64,000 nucleotides of DNA from Exophiala sp. HKRS030 (taxonomy: Eukaryota; Ascomycota; Eurotiomycetes; Chaetothyriales; Herpotrichiellaceae): assembly GCA_023897205.1 (NCBI GenBank), contig JAHWDD010000003.1, forward strand, positions 2,793,665-2,857,664, read 5' to 3'. Positions 1 to 12,401 of this stretch are shown here, in pieces; position 1 is the stretch's first letter, and each line of letters begins with the position of its first letter. Under the pieces are notes generated by a model, which saw only the letters and a list, made by a program, of their open reading frames with translations, was not told the origin of the DNA and searched no databases. The position numbers and the translations under genes are program-made.

Positions 1-1332
1 ACCAGATTGAGAGAGATCGACAGTACAATGTACTACGAAGGATATCGACATGCTCAGCGTACTCTCTATGGTCGGAGACTCATCAATAAACTGACAGTTC
101 CCACAATCAACGCCCGCTTATCACAAATTTCTAGCACCTCGGCAAAAACGCGATTTTGGGAACGGGAACCAGTGATCAAACCTTTTCTCGAGATGATCCG
201 ATCCCTACAGACTCGGTCAGAGCAAATGGAACCGTTCGTCCAACGTTATGCCTGCGTGACGCCAGCTGTGGTTGCAACAGACCTCAGTGTCACCACTGTA
301 TCTGAATTGGGAGCCGTTATGATTAGGCAACACTCCCAAGCAAATGGGATCGTTGACCCATTTCACCAAGCACGAATGAAACTGTCGATCGCTTTCCCGG
401 ACAAGCGTCTGCTCCAATATGATTGTGGTAAACTGCAGAGACTTGACAAATTGCTCAGGCGATTGCAAGCTGGTGGTCATCGAGCCTTGATATTCACTCA
501 GATGACCAAAGTTCTTGACATTCTAGAGCAATTTCTCAACATACACGGACATCGATATCTTAGACTCGATGGCGCCACTAAGATTGAGCAGAGACAGATT
601 CTCACAGATCGATTCAACAACGACAATCGCATATTGGCCTTCATTCTATCATCGAGATCGGGCGGCCTCGGCATCAACTTGACTGGTGCTGATACCGTGA
701 TATTTTATGATTTGGATTGGAATCCAGCAATGGACAAGCAGTGTACCGATCGAGCACATCGGATTGGTCAAACCCGGGATGTCCATATCTATCGTTTCGT
801 CTCAGAACACACAATTGAGTCCAATATTCTGCGCAAAGCAAATCAGAAGCAAATGTTGGATGATGTAGTCATTCAAGAGGGTGAATTCACAACCGACTAC
901 GTGAACAAGCTGTCCTACCGTGACATGCTGGATGAAACGGCTGAGGAAGACGCTGCCGGCGCTGCCATGGACAGAGTTCTTGGTAACGACAAGCACAATG
1001 TGACTGTTCTGGAACAAGCGGAAGATCAAGAAGATCGCGCGGCAGCCAAGGTCGCCTTCAAGGAAGTACAAAATGCCGACGATGGTGATTTTGAAGACAA
1101 ACCTGCCGATACCGCGATTGCGACGCCGAGAACCAATGATGCACAAACGCCTGGCGCTGGTCCGTTTGGTGCTACGGATGAAGCCTTGAAGGAAGCAAAC
1201 CAGGACCATCACATTGATGACTACCTCATCAAGCTACAGATGTATCTTGTGCGGGACATTCCACTTGGACCAGGGAAAGACAAGAGCAAGAAGGGCAGAA
1301 GGCGTGACGAACATCGCGTGAGAAAACGATGA
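1..1332 (+). CDS. SWR1: SWR1 chromatin-remodelling ATPase, C-terminal part (5' truncated by window)
   Basis: Swr1 is the Snf2-family ATPase of the SWR1 complex, which exchanges H2A for H2A.Z in nucleosomes. The frame is open at the left edge, so the N-terminal part (HSA domain, first ATPase lobe) lies outside; 443 residues are visible. They contain the second helicase lobe: ALIFTQM, LDGAT, SSRSGGLGINL, DLDWNP and the arginine-finger motif DRAHRIGQTRDVHIYR. The segment SNILRKANQKQMLDDV followed by IQEGEFTTDY is typical of Swr1 and separates it from Ino80, whose equivalent region differs. An acidic, low-complexity tail follows and the protein ends in a very basic stretch (KSKKGRRRDEHRVRKR). No intron is needed in the visible part. 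Family assignment is strong; only the missing N-terminus prevents full confirmation. Confidence 0.9.
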   Translation, partial: TRLREIDSTMYYEGYRHAQRTLYGRRLINKLTVPTINARLSQISSTSAKTRFWEREPVIKPFLEMIRSLQTRSEQMEPFVQRYACVTPAVVATDLSVTTVSELGAVMIRQHSQANGIVDPFHQARMKLSIAFPDKRLLQYDCGKLQRLDKLLRRLQAGGHRALIFTQMTKVLDILEQFLNIHGHRYLRLDGATKIEQRQILTDRFNNDNRILAFILSSRSGGLGINLTGADTVIFYDLDWNPAMDKQCTDRAHRIGQTRDVHIYRFVSEHTIESNILRKANQKQMLDDVVIQEGEFTTDYVNKLSYRDMLDETAEEDAAGAAMDRVLGNDKHNVTVLEQAEDQEDRAAAKVAFKEVQNADDGDFEDKPADTAIATPRTNDAQTPGAGPFGATDEALKEANQDHHIDDYLIKLQMYLVRDIPLGPGKDKSKKGRRRDEHRVRKR

Positions 1333-4300
1333 GGGGCATTCGATGGAGATTATAATGCTCTTCAACGATAATTGTAAAAGATGTAAAATTAATAGATATA
1401 TTCTTTTCTTGGCTTTGATTCAATAGAAATGCTCACTTCATTGGTCCAATTTTCGACTGCTAAATTGCAGCTTCCATGCTTTTCAAAATTCACAAACGAC
1501 ACAATAAACGCCCTAACCCCATCCATGACTCTACCATCCTCGGCCGGACGTCGCGGCTGTGCTTTCTAGAACACGCAGATCTTTCGAACCAGAAATTGCC
1601 AATTTTAAACAGACGGTTTACGAATTAGCAGGAGACATGTAGCTGCACTTGTCCAAACTTCAAAGGACGCCCGATCGGCGATACCCTGCAGAAGTTGCCA
1701 GGAAAAAAACACTAGGGGATACTCATCATTAGTTAGACACTTGGAGATGCGTCAGTGTCAATCTTGCAACCTGCCGCAGGTTCGGGCATCCCCCGTTGGC
1801 CAGAAAGCTTGTGGTCCTGCGCGCAGAGCCTCGTCCCCTGGATGTACGTCCAGTGGAAACGTAGGATGAGTGTGCTTGCTGGTCACTGGCTAGGCTATGG
1901 CACGACTGGGGTTTGAGGAAGAACACAGGCAGGTGATGGCAGCGATGTAGTTGATGGAAAGAAGGCCGTTGAAGACGAAAATGACGGGCATCGTTCCATC
2001 ATTTCATCCCCGTGCGTGTGTTGACTCTTCCTTGATATGAGCAGGGGAAAGAAGGCTTCTTCCGGACGTCCGTCTGTGAGGGAGTCCTTGACTGTTCACG
2101 TCGGTATACTTCCTCGCACTATGCACCGTAAGAGATGAATGCCAACCTACAGTAGCTACCCAGCCACCAGCTAAAACTCCACACAAAAGGCAGGAGCGAG
2201 CACTTGGTGGGTTCAATGGAGTCATGGTTCAGGATGGAGATACTGTACTCGGTTCAAGTAGCAGTCAGTGGGTGGGTAGTTGGAACGGCACATAATCTCC
2301 TCCGGGCCATACGGGCGTTAACAATTCAATCGAAACCTAGAGCGATCGGCCGCAGAAACAGCTATTGCGAGTCAGCTGACGGTTTCAGCCGTGTCGAGAA
2401 AACTCGAGAGTGTGTGACAATGGCAAATAGAACAATTTGTTACTTATGTGTGGACGGAAAAGACATCTGGGGCTAGGCAGGTGGCAGGCTCTGGGTAGAG
2501 CGATGGGCCTCTCTATGTACGTATGTTGGCCAAGAGGTAGTATTGACTACTATAGTCTGCTGTATATGGAGTATCTTATTAGTCGGCAACTCAATTCGGA
2601 TTTTGACTTTGTGCGAGGGTTGGAGGGCCTGATTTTGGCTGGGGTTGCAAAAGCTTGCTCGTTCTCTATGCAAGTATACTTGATTGCTGCGCTGGCGGAA
2701 TAGTAATAAAATGACAATGCAAGATATGAAGAGTACTTGTATCCTATGTCGTTGGATCTTATAAGTTAAGGTAAATGTCGTTGCTGGTTCAAGCAATCTC
2801 GATCTTGTCCTGGAGACCTCACGAGCTTAAGAACATCGGCATCTGATCCTCTTGCCATTTGTTCAAACTTCACAAGAACGGACTTGTTGGGCGCCTGACT
2901 CTTCAGTGACTCAAAAAGAACGTCCAATCGAACGAACATTCTCAGTGTTTGAGATGAGATTACTACAACGTCATTGAGCTCAAGGTCAGGTCGTAAAGGT
3001 TCCACATTCAGGAGAAGTCAGCCTGGTCAGTCGCACGCAGGATATCCGCCCGTGGAGCCATGCAAACAACCCTTTTCAGAGTCAACACGTAGTTGCAGAA
3101 TTTGTCCTTGGAACTTGTTCTTCCACAGATAACTCTGGGTCCAGACTTTGTCATCTGATTGATCAATTTAATGGATTGACACCTCGTACTAATACTAGAG
3201 ATGCAGTGCTTGGCGGTGCGGAGAGATTCTGGGACTTTGTTGGTGTGGCACCCCGTGCATGAGTATTAGACACGGCAGGGCGAATTTTGATCCCTTCTAA
3301 GGTGTGCCAGCAGATGGAGGGTTGGATCATTGTATCTCATCTTCAGCCAACCTTCCCGTCGGGCAAGTTCTGGTGCATTGTTCTCGAACGATGGCGATGG
3401 ATGAAAAAAGCACGAGCTTCATTGGCGCTCGTTGTGCCCGCGTAGGGATCAAAGGCTCTAATAAAACAGACAGCAGCTCCCGGACGGACAGTGGACTCTG
3501 GGTCGTTGAAAAAGTAACTACCAAAGTCATGCAAACCAGTGTCGTATCTCCGTACTCGTTTGTCGATTTTAGCCTTTGGCAAGTTTGTCGAGCGATGCCG
3601 ACTCCGGAATGGTTCTTTTAAGTCTTAGGCGCTGAGGGCGTTGTGACTACCTGCTTGACCCCTTGAGCATCTACGGCGTCGATCCTTGCTTGATTGATCG
3701 GCCAAGTTCAAGCATCCCAAGCAAATCCAAGTCCAACTCTCTGATCATAAGCTCTGAAGCATTGCTGACCGCTGCAACAGCCAAATTTTACGGAACATCC
3801 GGGGCCCCATACAATTACCTTTGGGCTTCGAGAAGCTTGCTTTTACTCCCTAGTTCCCAACACACCGAACTTGAACGTCTAAGTTTGCACGGTTATCTAG
3901 ACTCGGTACATTGACTCTTAAGTACCTGTCACCGTTTGAAGGTGTTGCGTCGCTTGAACTTGCATAATCTGGAAATAGGGAGCATGCATCAACCCTGTTT
4001 TTTGACCACTGCTCATGGAATCGACTCGTTCTAGCCCACAAGCTTGTGGTTTTGACCGTCATCCTTGTCCACCATCAGATGTCGTGAATTCTGCAACTTG
4101 TGATGACGTCTGGGGCCGGGGGTTGCATCAGTAAGCCGTCGTAGCCATTCCTCCGAAATGCTTGGGCTGACCTTTTAGATCCTACCCCGGACGCCTACCG
4201 CCGCCGTTGCTCTTCTCACCGTAGGCAGAGTGCGTCGCCAAGAATGATGTGCGTCAGATTTGCCAGCTAGATGTCGGTGATTGCCAGCTAGTAGCCCAAA

Positions 4301-5049
4301 ACGTATATGGACCAACTGTGTGTTGATGTGATACCTTGATTCTCCACATCACATGCAATGACCTCGACACATCCTAGTAACAGTACATCGGACTTTTGTG
4401 CAACACCCTCGACCATCGCCATCGGCCGCCAGCCAGCCATTGCGACTGAATTATGCCCGAGTGTCTCCACATCGCCTCGGGGTGCAAGCTTCATGCATAG
4501 CCTGATTTTTTGCTGCGGTACATCGGGACTTGGTGGGCGAGAAGAGGACAACGAATCCATTCTCGCCGCCTACTCTTCCACCCGTCGACATGCACTTCAA
4601 AAGATGGTGATTCGTCAGAACGTGGAGTATCTGCTTCCTGTCGTGTGACTCCTCTGGACAGATCATTTCAAAGCACGATGCAACGACGGTCTTTGAGCAG
4701 AAGCAGGGATCATAGTTTGGCGGGTCAGTTGTGGAGGTCTCCTCTGTGCCGACGGTGAGCTTTTAGTATACTGGCAATCCCAAACCGGAGTAGCCTTGTC
4801 CTGGTCCTATGAAGGTGGTCTGTTCACATGCATCAAGACATTGCTCGCGGATCAATGTCACTATTGGAGCTGGACATGCATCTATTGAGCGTCCACATTT
4901 CCGACTTGCCTCTTGTGCCTTCCACTTAAAACCGTCAGTCCCCATGCCCCTCCTTCCAGTCTGACTTCCCTCCTCCCCTTCGTCAAACTTGTAACTTGTC
5001 CTTTGACTGCTCTTGCGACGCTCAACATCGAGGAATGCGGTAGCGCATC
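1333..5049. other. gene-poor intergenic region (3.7 kb)
   Basis: Lies between the SWR1 stop and the sugar transporter start. Open frames here are all under 110 codons, overlap one another on both strands and show no recognisable motif. It must hold the SWR1 3' end and the transporter promoter; I see no other gene. Confidence 0.5.
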
Positions 5050-7140
5050 ATGTCGAACTTAAAAGACGCTATCCAAGAGGGGATGAAAGACCCCGAGAAC
5101 AGACGCCCATCGGTTCTCTATGCGGACGAAACCAAACGTAAAGCCAGTATCGCTCAACTAAATGAAAACTTGACCGGAGAGTAAGTGACTGGTGTTTCGA
5201 TTCCTGCTACAGTCACTGACACTCCTGGTTAGGATTCGGAATCCACTGATTGGAATTCCTCGTGAACAGCTTCTGCAGGATGTCGACTTCTTTGCTAAGG
5301 AGCATCAGCTCGAAGAAGCCCTACCACTGCTTCGAAAGGGCGCTCTGGTTGCTCAATCTCCTCAAAACTTCGAAAATATATCTGAGTTGGACGAGCTAGA
5401 ACGCACTGCTCTCCGCGAAGAAGTCACCCATCGTTGGAAGCATCCCAAAAGTCTCTACTATACCATTATTCTGAACTCGATTGCCGCCGCTATTCAGGGT
5501 TGGGACCAGACTGGATCCAACGGTGCCAATTTGTCCTTTCCCGTTGATTTTGGTGTCCCTGATTCAGGTCCCGTGTGCGAGGCTGCCGGGAATTGCGAAA
5601 GAAATTCATGGATCGTGGGTTTCGTGAACGCCAGTCCATATATCGCCATTGCTTTCTTGTGGGTAGAAGCTCGTCTCTGCGTCAACACCGGCTGACTTTT
5701 ATAGTACTGCTTGGATCTCTGATCCGGTCAACGACTGGGTCGGTCGTCGTGGAACCATCTTTATTGCCGCCATTTTCTCTCTGATCGCCCCTATCGGTTC
5801 CGGCCTCACTCAGAAATGGGGTCAACTAGTTGCAACGCGTGTCCTTCTTGGAATTGGTATGGGATTAAAGGAAGTCACAGTTCCTGTGTTCTCCGCTGAA
5901 AATGCACCGACAAACGTCCGTGGAGGCCTCGTCATGTCGTGGCAAATTTGGACCGCCTTTGGCATTTTTTTGGGCACTTGTGCAAATTTGGCTGTCAAAG
6001 ACACGGGAAGCATTTCTTGGAGGTTACAGCTCGGCTCGGCTTTCATTCCAGCTATTCCCCTGGTCCTCGGAATCTACTTTTGTCCAGAGGTGAGGTAAAA
6101 TGAAATGATCGTCCTCAAACCTGGCTGATGAACGATAGTCACCACGTTGGCTCCTGAAGAAGAAGCGAGTTGCTCATGCATACAAATCTCTTCTAAGGCT
6201 ACGCAATACGCCTCTCCAAGCAGCCAGAGACCTCTACCTTATTCATGCTCAGCTGATTCAAGAAGAAATTCTAATTGAAGAAACCGGAGTTTCAAAGAAG
6301 GGCAACTTTTTCACTCGCTTTATCGAGCTGTTCACTATCCCACGTATTCGTCGAGCAACACAAGCTTCCGGTATAGTCATGATTGCGCAACAGATGTGTG
6401 GTATAAATATTATCGCATTTTATTCGTCCACTGTCTTTGCTCAGGCCGGAGCCAGTGTGACTGGAGCACTGCTTGCCAGCTGGGGTTTTGGTCTTATTAA
6501 TTTCATATTTGCGTGGCCGGCAGTTTGGACTATAGACACCTTCGGTCGACGGGCTCTCTTGTTGTTCACTTTCCCCAACATGTTCTGGACTTTGCTTGGC
6601 GCAGGATTTTGTTTCTGGATACCAGAAGGCAACAATGCTCGGCTAGGCATGATTGCGACCTTCATATATCTGTTTGACGCCTTCTATTCTCCTGGTGAAG
6701 GACCTGTTCCGTTCACTTACTCGGCAGAAGTCTTCCCATTATCACATCGAGAGATGGGCATGTCTTGGGCCGTGGCAACCAACAATTTTTGGGCATCGGT
6801 CTTGTCACTTACATGGCCTCGAATGCTTCGAGCAATGAAACCACAAGGCGCATTTGGTTTCTACGCGGCTCTCAACGTCATTGCGTTCATAATGATCTTC
6901 TTATGGCTCCCAGAAACACGGCAGCGGTCACTTGAAGAGCTAGATTATGTGTTCGCAGTCCCAACCCGCACGCACATGAAGTATCAAGTCAGCCAGGTCC
7001 TTCCATATTGGGTGAATACTCAGATCCTTCGACGGAAGGGTCTCAAATCTCCTCAATTGTACAAATTCGAAGAGCTCCAGGAAGACCATGCTTCTGAACA
7101 CGCCGAAGTCGAAGCAAAGAATGACGAGGCTCAGGTTTGA
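5050..7140 (+). CDS. MFS sugar/inositol-type transporter
   Basis: Predicted plasma-membrane sugar porter of the major facilitator superfamily, 647 residues. Four exons (5050-5180, 5233-5658, 5705-6089, 6139-7140) with introns of 52, 46 and 49 bases join in frame to a multiple of three. The ATG at 5050 is the only start consistent with exon 1. Family signatures: WVGRRGT after TM2, CPESPRWL at the end of the first half and [12 protein letters not shown] after TM12. The roughly 100-residue cytosolic N-terminus and the external loop [14 protein letters not shown] mark a fungal subfamily longer than classical hexose transporters. A charged C-terminal tail of about 70 residues follows the last helix. 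Substrate cannot be read from sequence. Convergent with the malic enzyme gene. Confidence 0.88.
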
Positions 7141-7729
7141 AAGGACTAACTTGCGATGAACAAGATCTAGTGACCCATGCGATATGAATTCAAAACTGTG
7201 ACTTCCACAATGACAAGAGCAGCAGCAAAACCCGAGCCTGTATGATGCTCCAGAAGTAATGATCACCGAGAACAGAGGATTCCCGAGATGGTGATGGAAA
7301 AATGTTTAGTCCAAAATCCGACGCCCTGAGTCGACTTGGAATACACTTACATGAGATTGAACGAGAGGTTGTGTGAGATCTGCTATTCATTCTTTTGAGT
7401 CTATACCCCAAATGCAAGGTGGCGGTGGAAGAAATAATAATACCCTTTTCCCCATCGCTCTAAAATATTTCGTCACATACTTTCGTATCGGTCCATTGCT
7501 CCCATCCCAATCGACATGATAATGCACATTCGTCTCGCCATTTTCTTTATGCCTTATATTGCCTCTCATAAATGCGCTTAGTTTCACCTCACATGTCCCT
7601 CGGTGAATTCCAGCATCAAATGTTTAAAGGCCACAATAACGCCCAAGTACATCCCTGACATGCTAGCCCTCCTAGTCCGCAGTCTCAACACACCAACGCT
7701 GTAAAACTCGCAAGGCCACGCATAACTCA
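7141..7729. other. convergent 3' region between transporter and malic enzyme
   Basis: 589 bases between two converging stops. It should contain both 3' untranslated ends. No coding signal seen. Confidence 0.6.
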
Positions 7730-9636
7730 TCACACCTTTTCATATTCTCTATACACCGGATCCCACATCTGGGCCTCAACCCACGCCTTGAGATCCTGAT
7801 CACTATGGACGGGAATATCCTCGATCTGCGCCAGGCCGTCCTCGACAGCACATCGAATCACGGCCATTGCGATCTTGACACTAACAGGCCTTGCCTCCTG
7901 GACATCCGGGACAAGCGCCGCCTTTGGATCCTTAAGCGCAGGCGCCTCCTTCGCCAGCGCCGTGACAGCCGCAACCAGCATCCGATCAGTGACTAGCCGG
8001 GCGCGGCTCAGGACAGCGCCGAGCCCTATGCCCGGGAAACACACGGAGTTGTTACACTCGGCAACCTCGATCTCCGCGCCGTTATACTGCACGGGTGCAA
8101 ACGGCGAGCCGGTCGCGACCAGCGCGCGCCCTTCGGTCCAGTGGATCAGATCGTGTGGTTTCGCCTCGTGCAGACGAGTCGGGTTGCTGAGTGGGAAGAT
8201 CAGTGGGCGGTCGACATGGCGCGCCATTTCTTGCACCACGTCGCGTGTGAAGGCGCCCGGTTTGGTTGACGTGCCGATCAGCACGTGAGGTTTGACCCGG
8301 GCGATGATTGCTTGTAGCGAGCTTGTGTCTTGGTCGGCCCATTCGCTGGATTTGCGTGCGTAGGGTTTCTGCGCGATTGAGAGCGATGGTGTCGTGTCCA
8401 GGAGTAGCCCGGGCTTGTCGACGCACCTGTAGACGGAGGGGAGAGGTTAGTTGGGCAGGCAGGGCGGTGGAAAAGTGGTGAAGGGTTCAGTCGTGGTGTG
8501 TATGTGTGTGGTAGAGGGGTGTGTGAAAGGAAAAGAAAGAAAGGGCTATGTGATATATTGGTGTGCCAAGATGAGGTTTTCATGAAAAACGTACCAGATT
8601 TGATCAGCAACCTCGTCTTTAGATTTGTCTGCTTCCGTGGCAATTGCGGCCTGGATCTGCTCTGCAATCCCACAGCCAGCAGTTCCGGCGCCGAATATAA
8701 CGACTCGCAAATCCTTGAGTTTTACCCCGTTGACATGCAACCCAGCCATGATGGCAGCTAGCGTCACACATCCTGTGCCCTGGATGTCGTCGTTGAAGAC
8801 TGCGGCTTGGTCGCGATATTTATTCAGCAGGGTTCTCGCGTTCGTGAGCCCGAAGTCCTCGAAGTGGATATACGCGTTTGGGAACAACTTCCTGGCCGTC
8901 TTGAAAAAGCGATCGACGAAGTCGGAATATGCTTCTCCCCTGACCCGCTTGAAATGATGACCCAGGTAGAGTTCGTCGTTGAGCAAGCTCTCGTTGTCAG
9001 TCCCTGTATCCAGGACCACGGGCAAAGTGCGATCGGGATGGAGACCGGCGCAGATGGTGGTGAGAGCAAGTTTGGCCACGGAGATCAATATCCCACCGAC
9101 GCCCTGGTCGCCAATACCCAAGATCTCCTCTCCGTCGCTCACGACGATGTAGTCGACACCACCACCGTCCTCGCCTTCGCGCACAAACTTGCTCATTCGC
9201 TCCTCGACCTCGTCGGGATGCTTGATACTCAAGAAACAACCATCGGCTCTTCGGAATATGCGCGAGTAGTTCTCGATCGCATCCCCCTCAGTGGGCGTGT
9301 AAATGATGCTGAACATCTCCTTGAGATGGTCCTGGATGAGCCGGTAATACAAAACGGTATTCTGCTCGGCCATGGAGGTCATGAAGGTGTTTTTGGCCAA
9401 GTCATCTTTCTGGTTTGAGTACTGTTGGTATGCACGGGCGACTTGCTCGTCCAGAGTCTGGATGTTGGTTGGCAATAGACCTTTCAGCCCGAAATGGAGC
9501 CGGTCTGCTGATGTGAAGCCTGTGCCTTTGTTGTAGAAGGGCTGTCGAGAATGAGTCGGCCTGATAATGGGACTTTTAATGGGCCTGATTGGGAGAGTGG
9601 GAGATGGTCATATTTGCCTCTGGTGGAAGAAGTCAT
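7730..9636 (-). CDS. NAD(P)-dependent malic enzyme (one apparent frame break)
   Basis: Oxidatively decarboxylates malate to pyruvate. Two exons: 9636-8595 and 8426-7730, with a 168-base intron (donor gtacgt) that splits the Trp codon of IWCVDKPGLL. Predicted 579 residues, usual family length. Motifs in order: FYNKGTGFT, the catalytic-domain signature RTLPVVLDTGTDNE, metal site FNDDIQGTG, dinucleotide fold IFGAGTAGCGIAEQI, then IGTSTKPGAFT and LSNPT. The start is ATG 9636, which reads KYDHLPLSQSGPLKVPLSG up to LILDS; the next residues PFYNKGTG are in another frame. One extra base in the GGG run at 9539-9541 joins them. No intron can explain this, because the only GT-AG pair would span 32 bases. 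No mitochondrial presequence is evident, so a cytosolic enzyme is likely. NAD versus NADP preference is not readable. Confidence 0.9.
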
Positions 9637-10929
9637 GATTTCCGGTATTGCTGGGATTGCTGGGATTGGAGATGTTGGTGTTGGGTTGGTGAGTGGCTCA
9701 ACGATGCATAGAAATAAATCGAGCTATCGAGATGATGCCAGGACTCAAAATTTTCTCTGATCGATCTTGGATGGTATTGTGCCTGAGCGACCTGTGGAGT
9801 TTGGTGGCCAGGTCCTCAACCGTATCTATCATCCACAGCAGATACACAGCTGATTCGATGTATGCAGGGTGATTGATTGCCTCTATCGTCGTCGGTACAA
9901 GTCCGAAAAAGACGTTACAACCAATGATCGGTCGATACTGGCTAGGATATGAGGATGACTGTACCTGGGCTAATTGATTCGTAAGGCTATTGAGAGTCTG
10001 TTCTAGGAAAAACTCGATTCGCTTGTTCCCGCCGCCAGTCTAGTAGATACTAGATTGAAGACGACCAACTGACAAAGCTTCTAATGATAATCCGAGAAAT
10101 GACGGCTGAGGTTAAAATCTCATCGGAGTGCCATACCCTTGCTTTATTTGAAAATAACAACGCCATTGTAGGCCCTATAAGATCAGGAGATCGGTGACCC
10201 AAACGACCTGGTCGGAAAGTCTCTCGCTTTTCTTGACATCACGTCACACATTGCAAGGATCTCATCCAGATCCGCTGACGTGCATTAGTGATTCTGTTAT
10301 CCCGCATGCCTAAAGGCTCCCAGACCGCGGGAGGCTGATCGCGGGAGGCTGATCAACGAAAGCTTGATAAGACGGAGATGGTCGAATCAACCCACAGTCA
10401 ACTTCCTGCTTAACGTGACTAAATTGGTACAAATATGGAATTCGCTCGCGTCTACTGGGAAAGAATTGAATTGTGGTTTCAATCGATTTTTTATCCTGGT
10501 CTAGCACTCGCCTCTGATGTGTATTCTTAGAGATGGTGGACAGTGAGTGACCTTGCTTTGCTCCACGTAGCCAGTCCTACTGTCCAGCCACCACTGGCGA
10601 GGTTGTCTTCTCGAGCCGCTCAGTCCACTACAGTGTCTCTCATATGCGAACTCCCGATAGATTGCTTCTGGTACCCAGCCCTGTTACGACTGAGACCTCC
10701 ATGCGTCTGTCGAAATCCGTCTCTGGGAGTACCGCATCTCTCGTATCCCTGTGCAGGTAACAACAACCGGTACAAACTGAGGAAAGCTTGCCTCGATCAC
10801 GTATGACCCTTGTGCTTTCGTTCATAGTAAACTCCCTACCAGCCTCCAACCGATCTTGTCTAATGGACCACTGAAAAGTCTCCCCCTAGCTTTGAATTGT
10901 TGCTCGGTCGATCTTTCCAACAAGAGTCC
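9637..10929. other. intergenic region upstream of malic enzyme
   Basis: Probable promoter of the malic enzyme gene plus the 3' flank of the zinc-knuckle gene. Contains an exact 14-base direct duplication at 10326-10353. No gene recognised. Confidence 0.45.
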
Positions 10930-11775
10930 TCATAGATCGATCAGCCAATCTGAGCGGTCTTCTTCCTTGGCGGTATCATTGTGAGCAAGACTCGGTTCTC
11001 CGTCATCTTCAGCGGGATTGCGACTTGTGGCTTTCTCCTCCTCCTCCTCCTCCTCCTCCTCCTTCGCCTCCTTCGCCTCCTTCTTCTCACTTACCACTGG
11101 ACTCTTGGGTTCTCCATCCAGAGCATACGAACCTTCTTCGCTTCGCTCTTTGCTCGACGTCGTAGGCTGATCAGAATCCTCGTAGATGTCTCCCCCGATC
11201 TTGACTTCTTGTTCCTTTGCAACGGCTTGTGCTCCTTGCTGATCTCGAGAATTCTCAGCTGCAATGCAGGCTTCAGTCTTGATAGGTTTGAGTGCTGGTG
11301 CAATGCCTCCCATATGATCGTAGCTTCTATCGATAGGATTGATTCGTCGATTGACTTGAGGACAGTCACCTTTCTCATGCTCGCCAGCCTTGCAGATAGG
11401 ACAAAGTTTAGAGCGTCGCTGACCGAGGGTTGGTGGATTAGTCGTGCGATGACTGTTGTTCATGGGAGGACCACTGTCGACAACGGACTCTGGTTCTCCC
11501 CATGAGCCGAGGAAGGACGTCACCTGCGGCCTCGAACTTGCATTGACGCGTTGAGGCCGTCGGTAATATCCACGTCGGGTTGGTATAAAAGCAGTGCTGG
11601 CCGAGGCGAGAGGGAGACGGTTTTGCTGAAGTGTTGTCCGGGTGCCAGCACTGTTACAGTCTCTGAACAGATGCTCCTCGCTCCCACAAGTATAACACCG
11701 AAGTTTGACGGGGCATCCTCGCAGCAGATGATGACGACTGCCACATCGGTAGCAAGTCTTAGTTGGTGGATTCAT
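10930..11775 (-). CDS. CCHC zinc-knuckle protein, putative nucleic-acid binding
   Basis: 281-residue single-exon frame. Two adjacent zinc knuckles lie at the extreme N-terminus (CYRCGSRHHLLRGC at about residue 8 and CYTCGSEEHLFRDC at about residue 27). A third, CPICKAGEHEKGDC, sits near residue 125. Such knuckles bind single-stranded RNA or DNA. The rest is low complexity: an Arg/Tyr patch (RRGYYRRPQR) after the knuckles, then Ser/Glu-rich sequence with a run of nine Glu encoded by a GAG repeat, ending in DWLIDL. No reverse transcriptase, integrase or protease accompanies it, so I do not call it a Gag remnant. A small cellular RNA-binding protein is more likely. I do not recognise a named orthologue. 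An additional 5' exon is possible. Confidence 0.6.
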   Translation of the reverse strand: MNPPTKTCYRCGSRHHLLRGCPVKLRCYTCGSEEHLFRDCNSAGTRTTLQQNRLPLASASTAFIPTRRGYYRRPQRVNASSRPQVTSFLGSWGEPESVVDSGPPMNNSHRTTNPPTLGQRRSKLCPICKAGEHEKGDCPQVNRRINPIDRSYDHMGGIAPALKPIKTEACIAAENSRDQQGAQAVAKEQEVKIGGDIYEDSDQPTTSSKERSEEGSYALDGEPKSPVVSEKKEAKEAKEEEEEEEEEKATSRNPAEDDGEPSLAHNDTAKEEDRSDWLIDL

Positions 11776-12401
11776 TTGAAGTCTTCTGGCCTGAGATTAC
11801 TATTTGAGGCGGAGAATAGGCGTGGGAGAGAGGTTCTTGCAGTTTACTGGGAAACAAAAACATTAGTCGACGTCGATATATACCAAGGCCTTTGGGACAA
11901 TGGGTGGCATGAGAACAATGTTTGCCAGATCCATGAGAGAGCCAAGGAGAATGGGAAACAATGGGGTGGATGAGTCAGACTCTGGAGATCACTCACAATT
12001 TAGATAGATAATTCCAAGCCTCAGGCTGAGATGCAATTGAGGTGTTCTTGAACAATGAGAATCTCAGGCTTTAAAGAAGCAGAGTTCCACATGAGTTTTT
12101 CACAAACGAATGCACTAAGTTGGCATTGTTCTTTGCAGAAAAGGGAGGAGGGTTTGTAGGAGGATTGAGGATTGAGGGGGTTTTTGGATCTCAATTGTGA
12201 TTGTGTGAGTAAAAGATGTCCACGAGGAAGACTGAAAGTCGGCAATGAAGCCAGCGCCGAGAAGGGCAAGTGCCAGAATCTCATTTTTTTCACACACAAA
12301 TGCTGAATTGCGAGCAAGAGTTGGCGGCGAGCAACCAGAAGTCAGCAAGTGGCGTTGTTGTTTTGATCGTTCAGCAGTGAAAGCTCCAAGCGATGAGGAA
12401 T
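11776..12401. other. intergenic region upstream of the zinc-knuckle gene
   Basis: About 630 bases between the zinc-knuckle start and the extended end of the HAD gene. Two loosely similar stretches (gttttt-cacaaacgaatgc near 12095 and ttttttcacacacaaatgc near 12287) are the only structure I saw. Confidence 0.4.

Noticed and set aside
9539..9636. Intron as an explanation for the malic enzyme N-terminal frame change
   Set aside because: The available GT-AG pair spans 32 bases, and the sequence it would remove reads family-like protein.
10930..11775. Retrotransposon Gag remnant
   Set aside because: CCHC knuckles alone are not enough; no LTRs, protease, reverse transcriptase or integrase are nearby.
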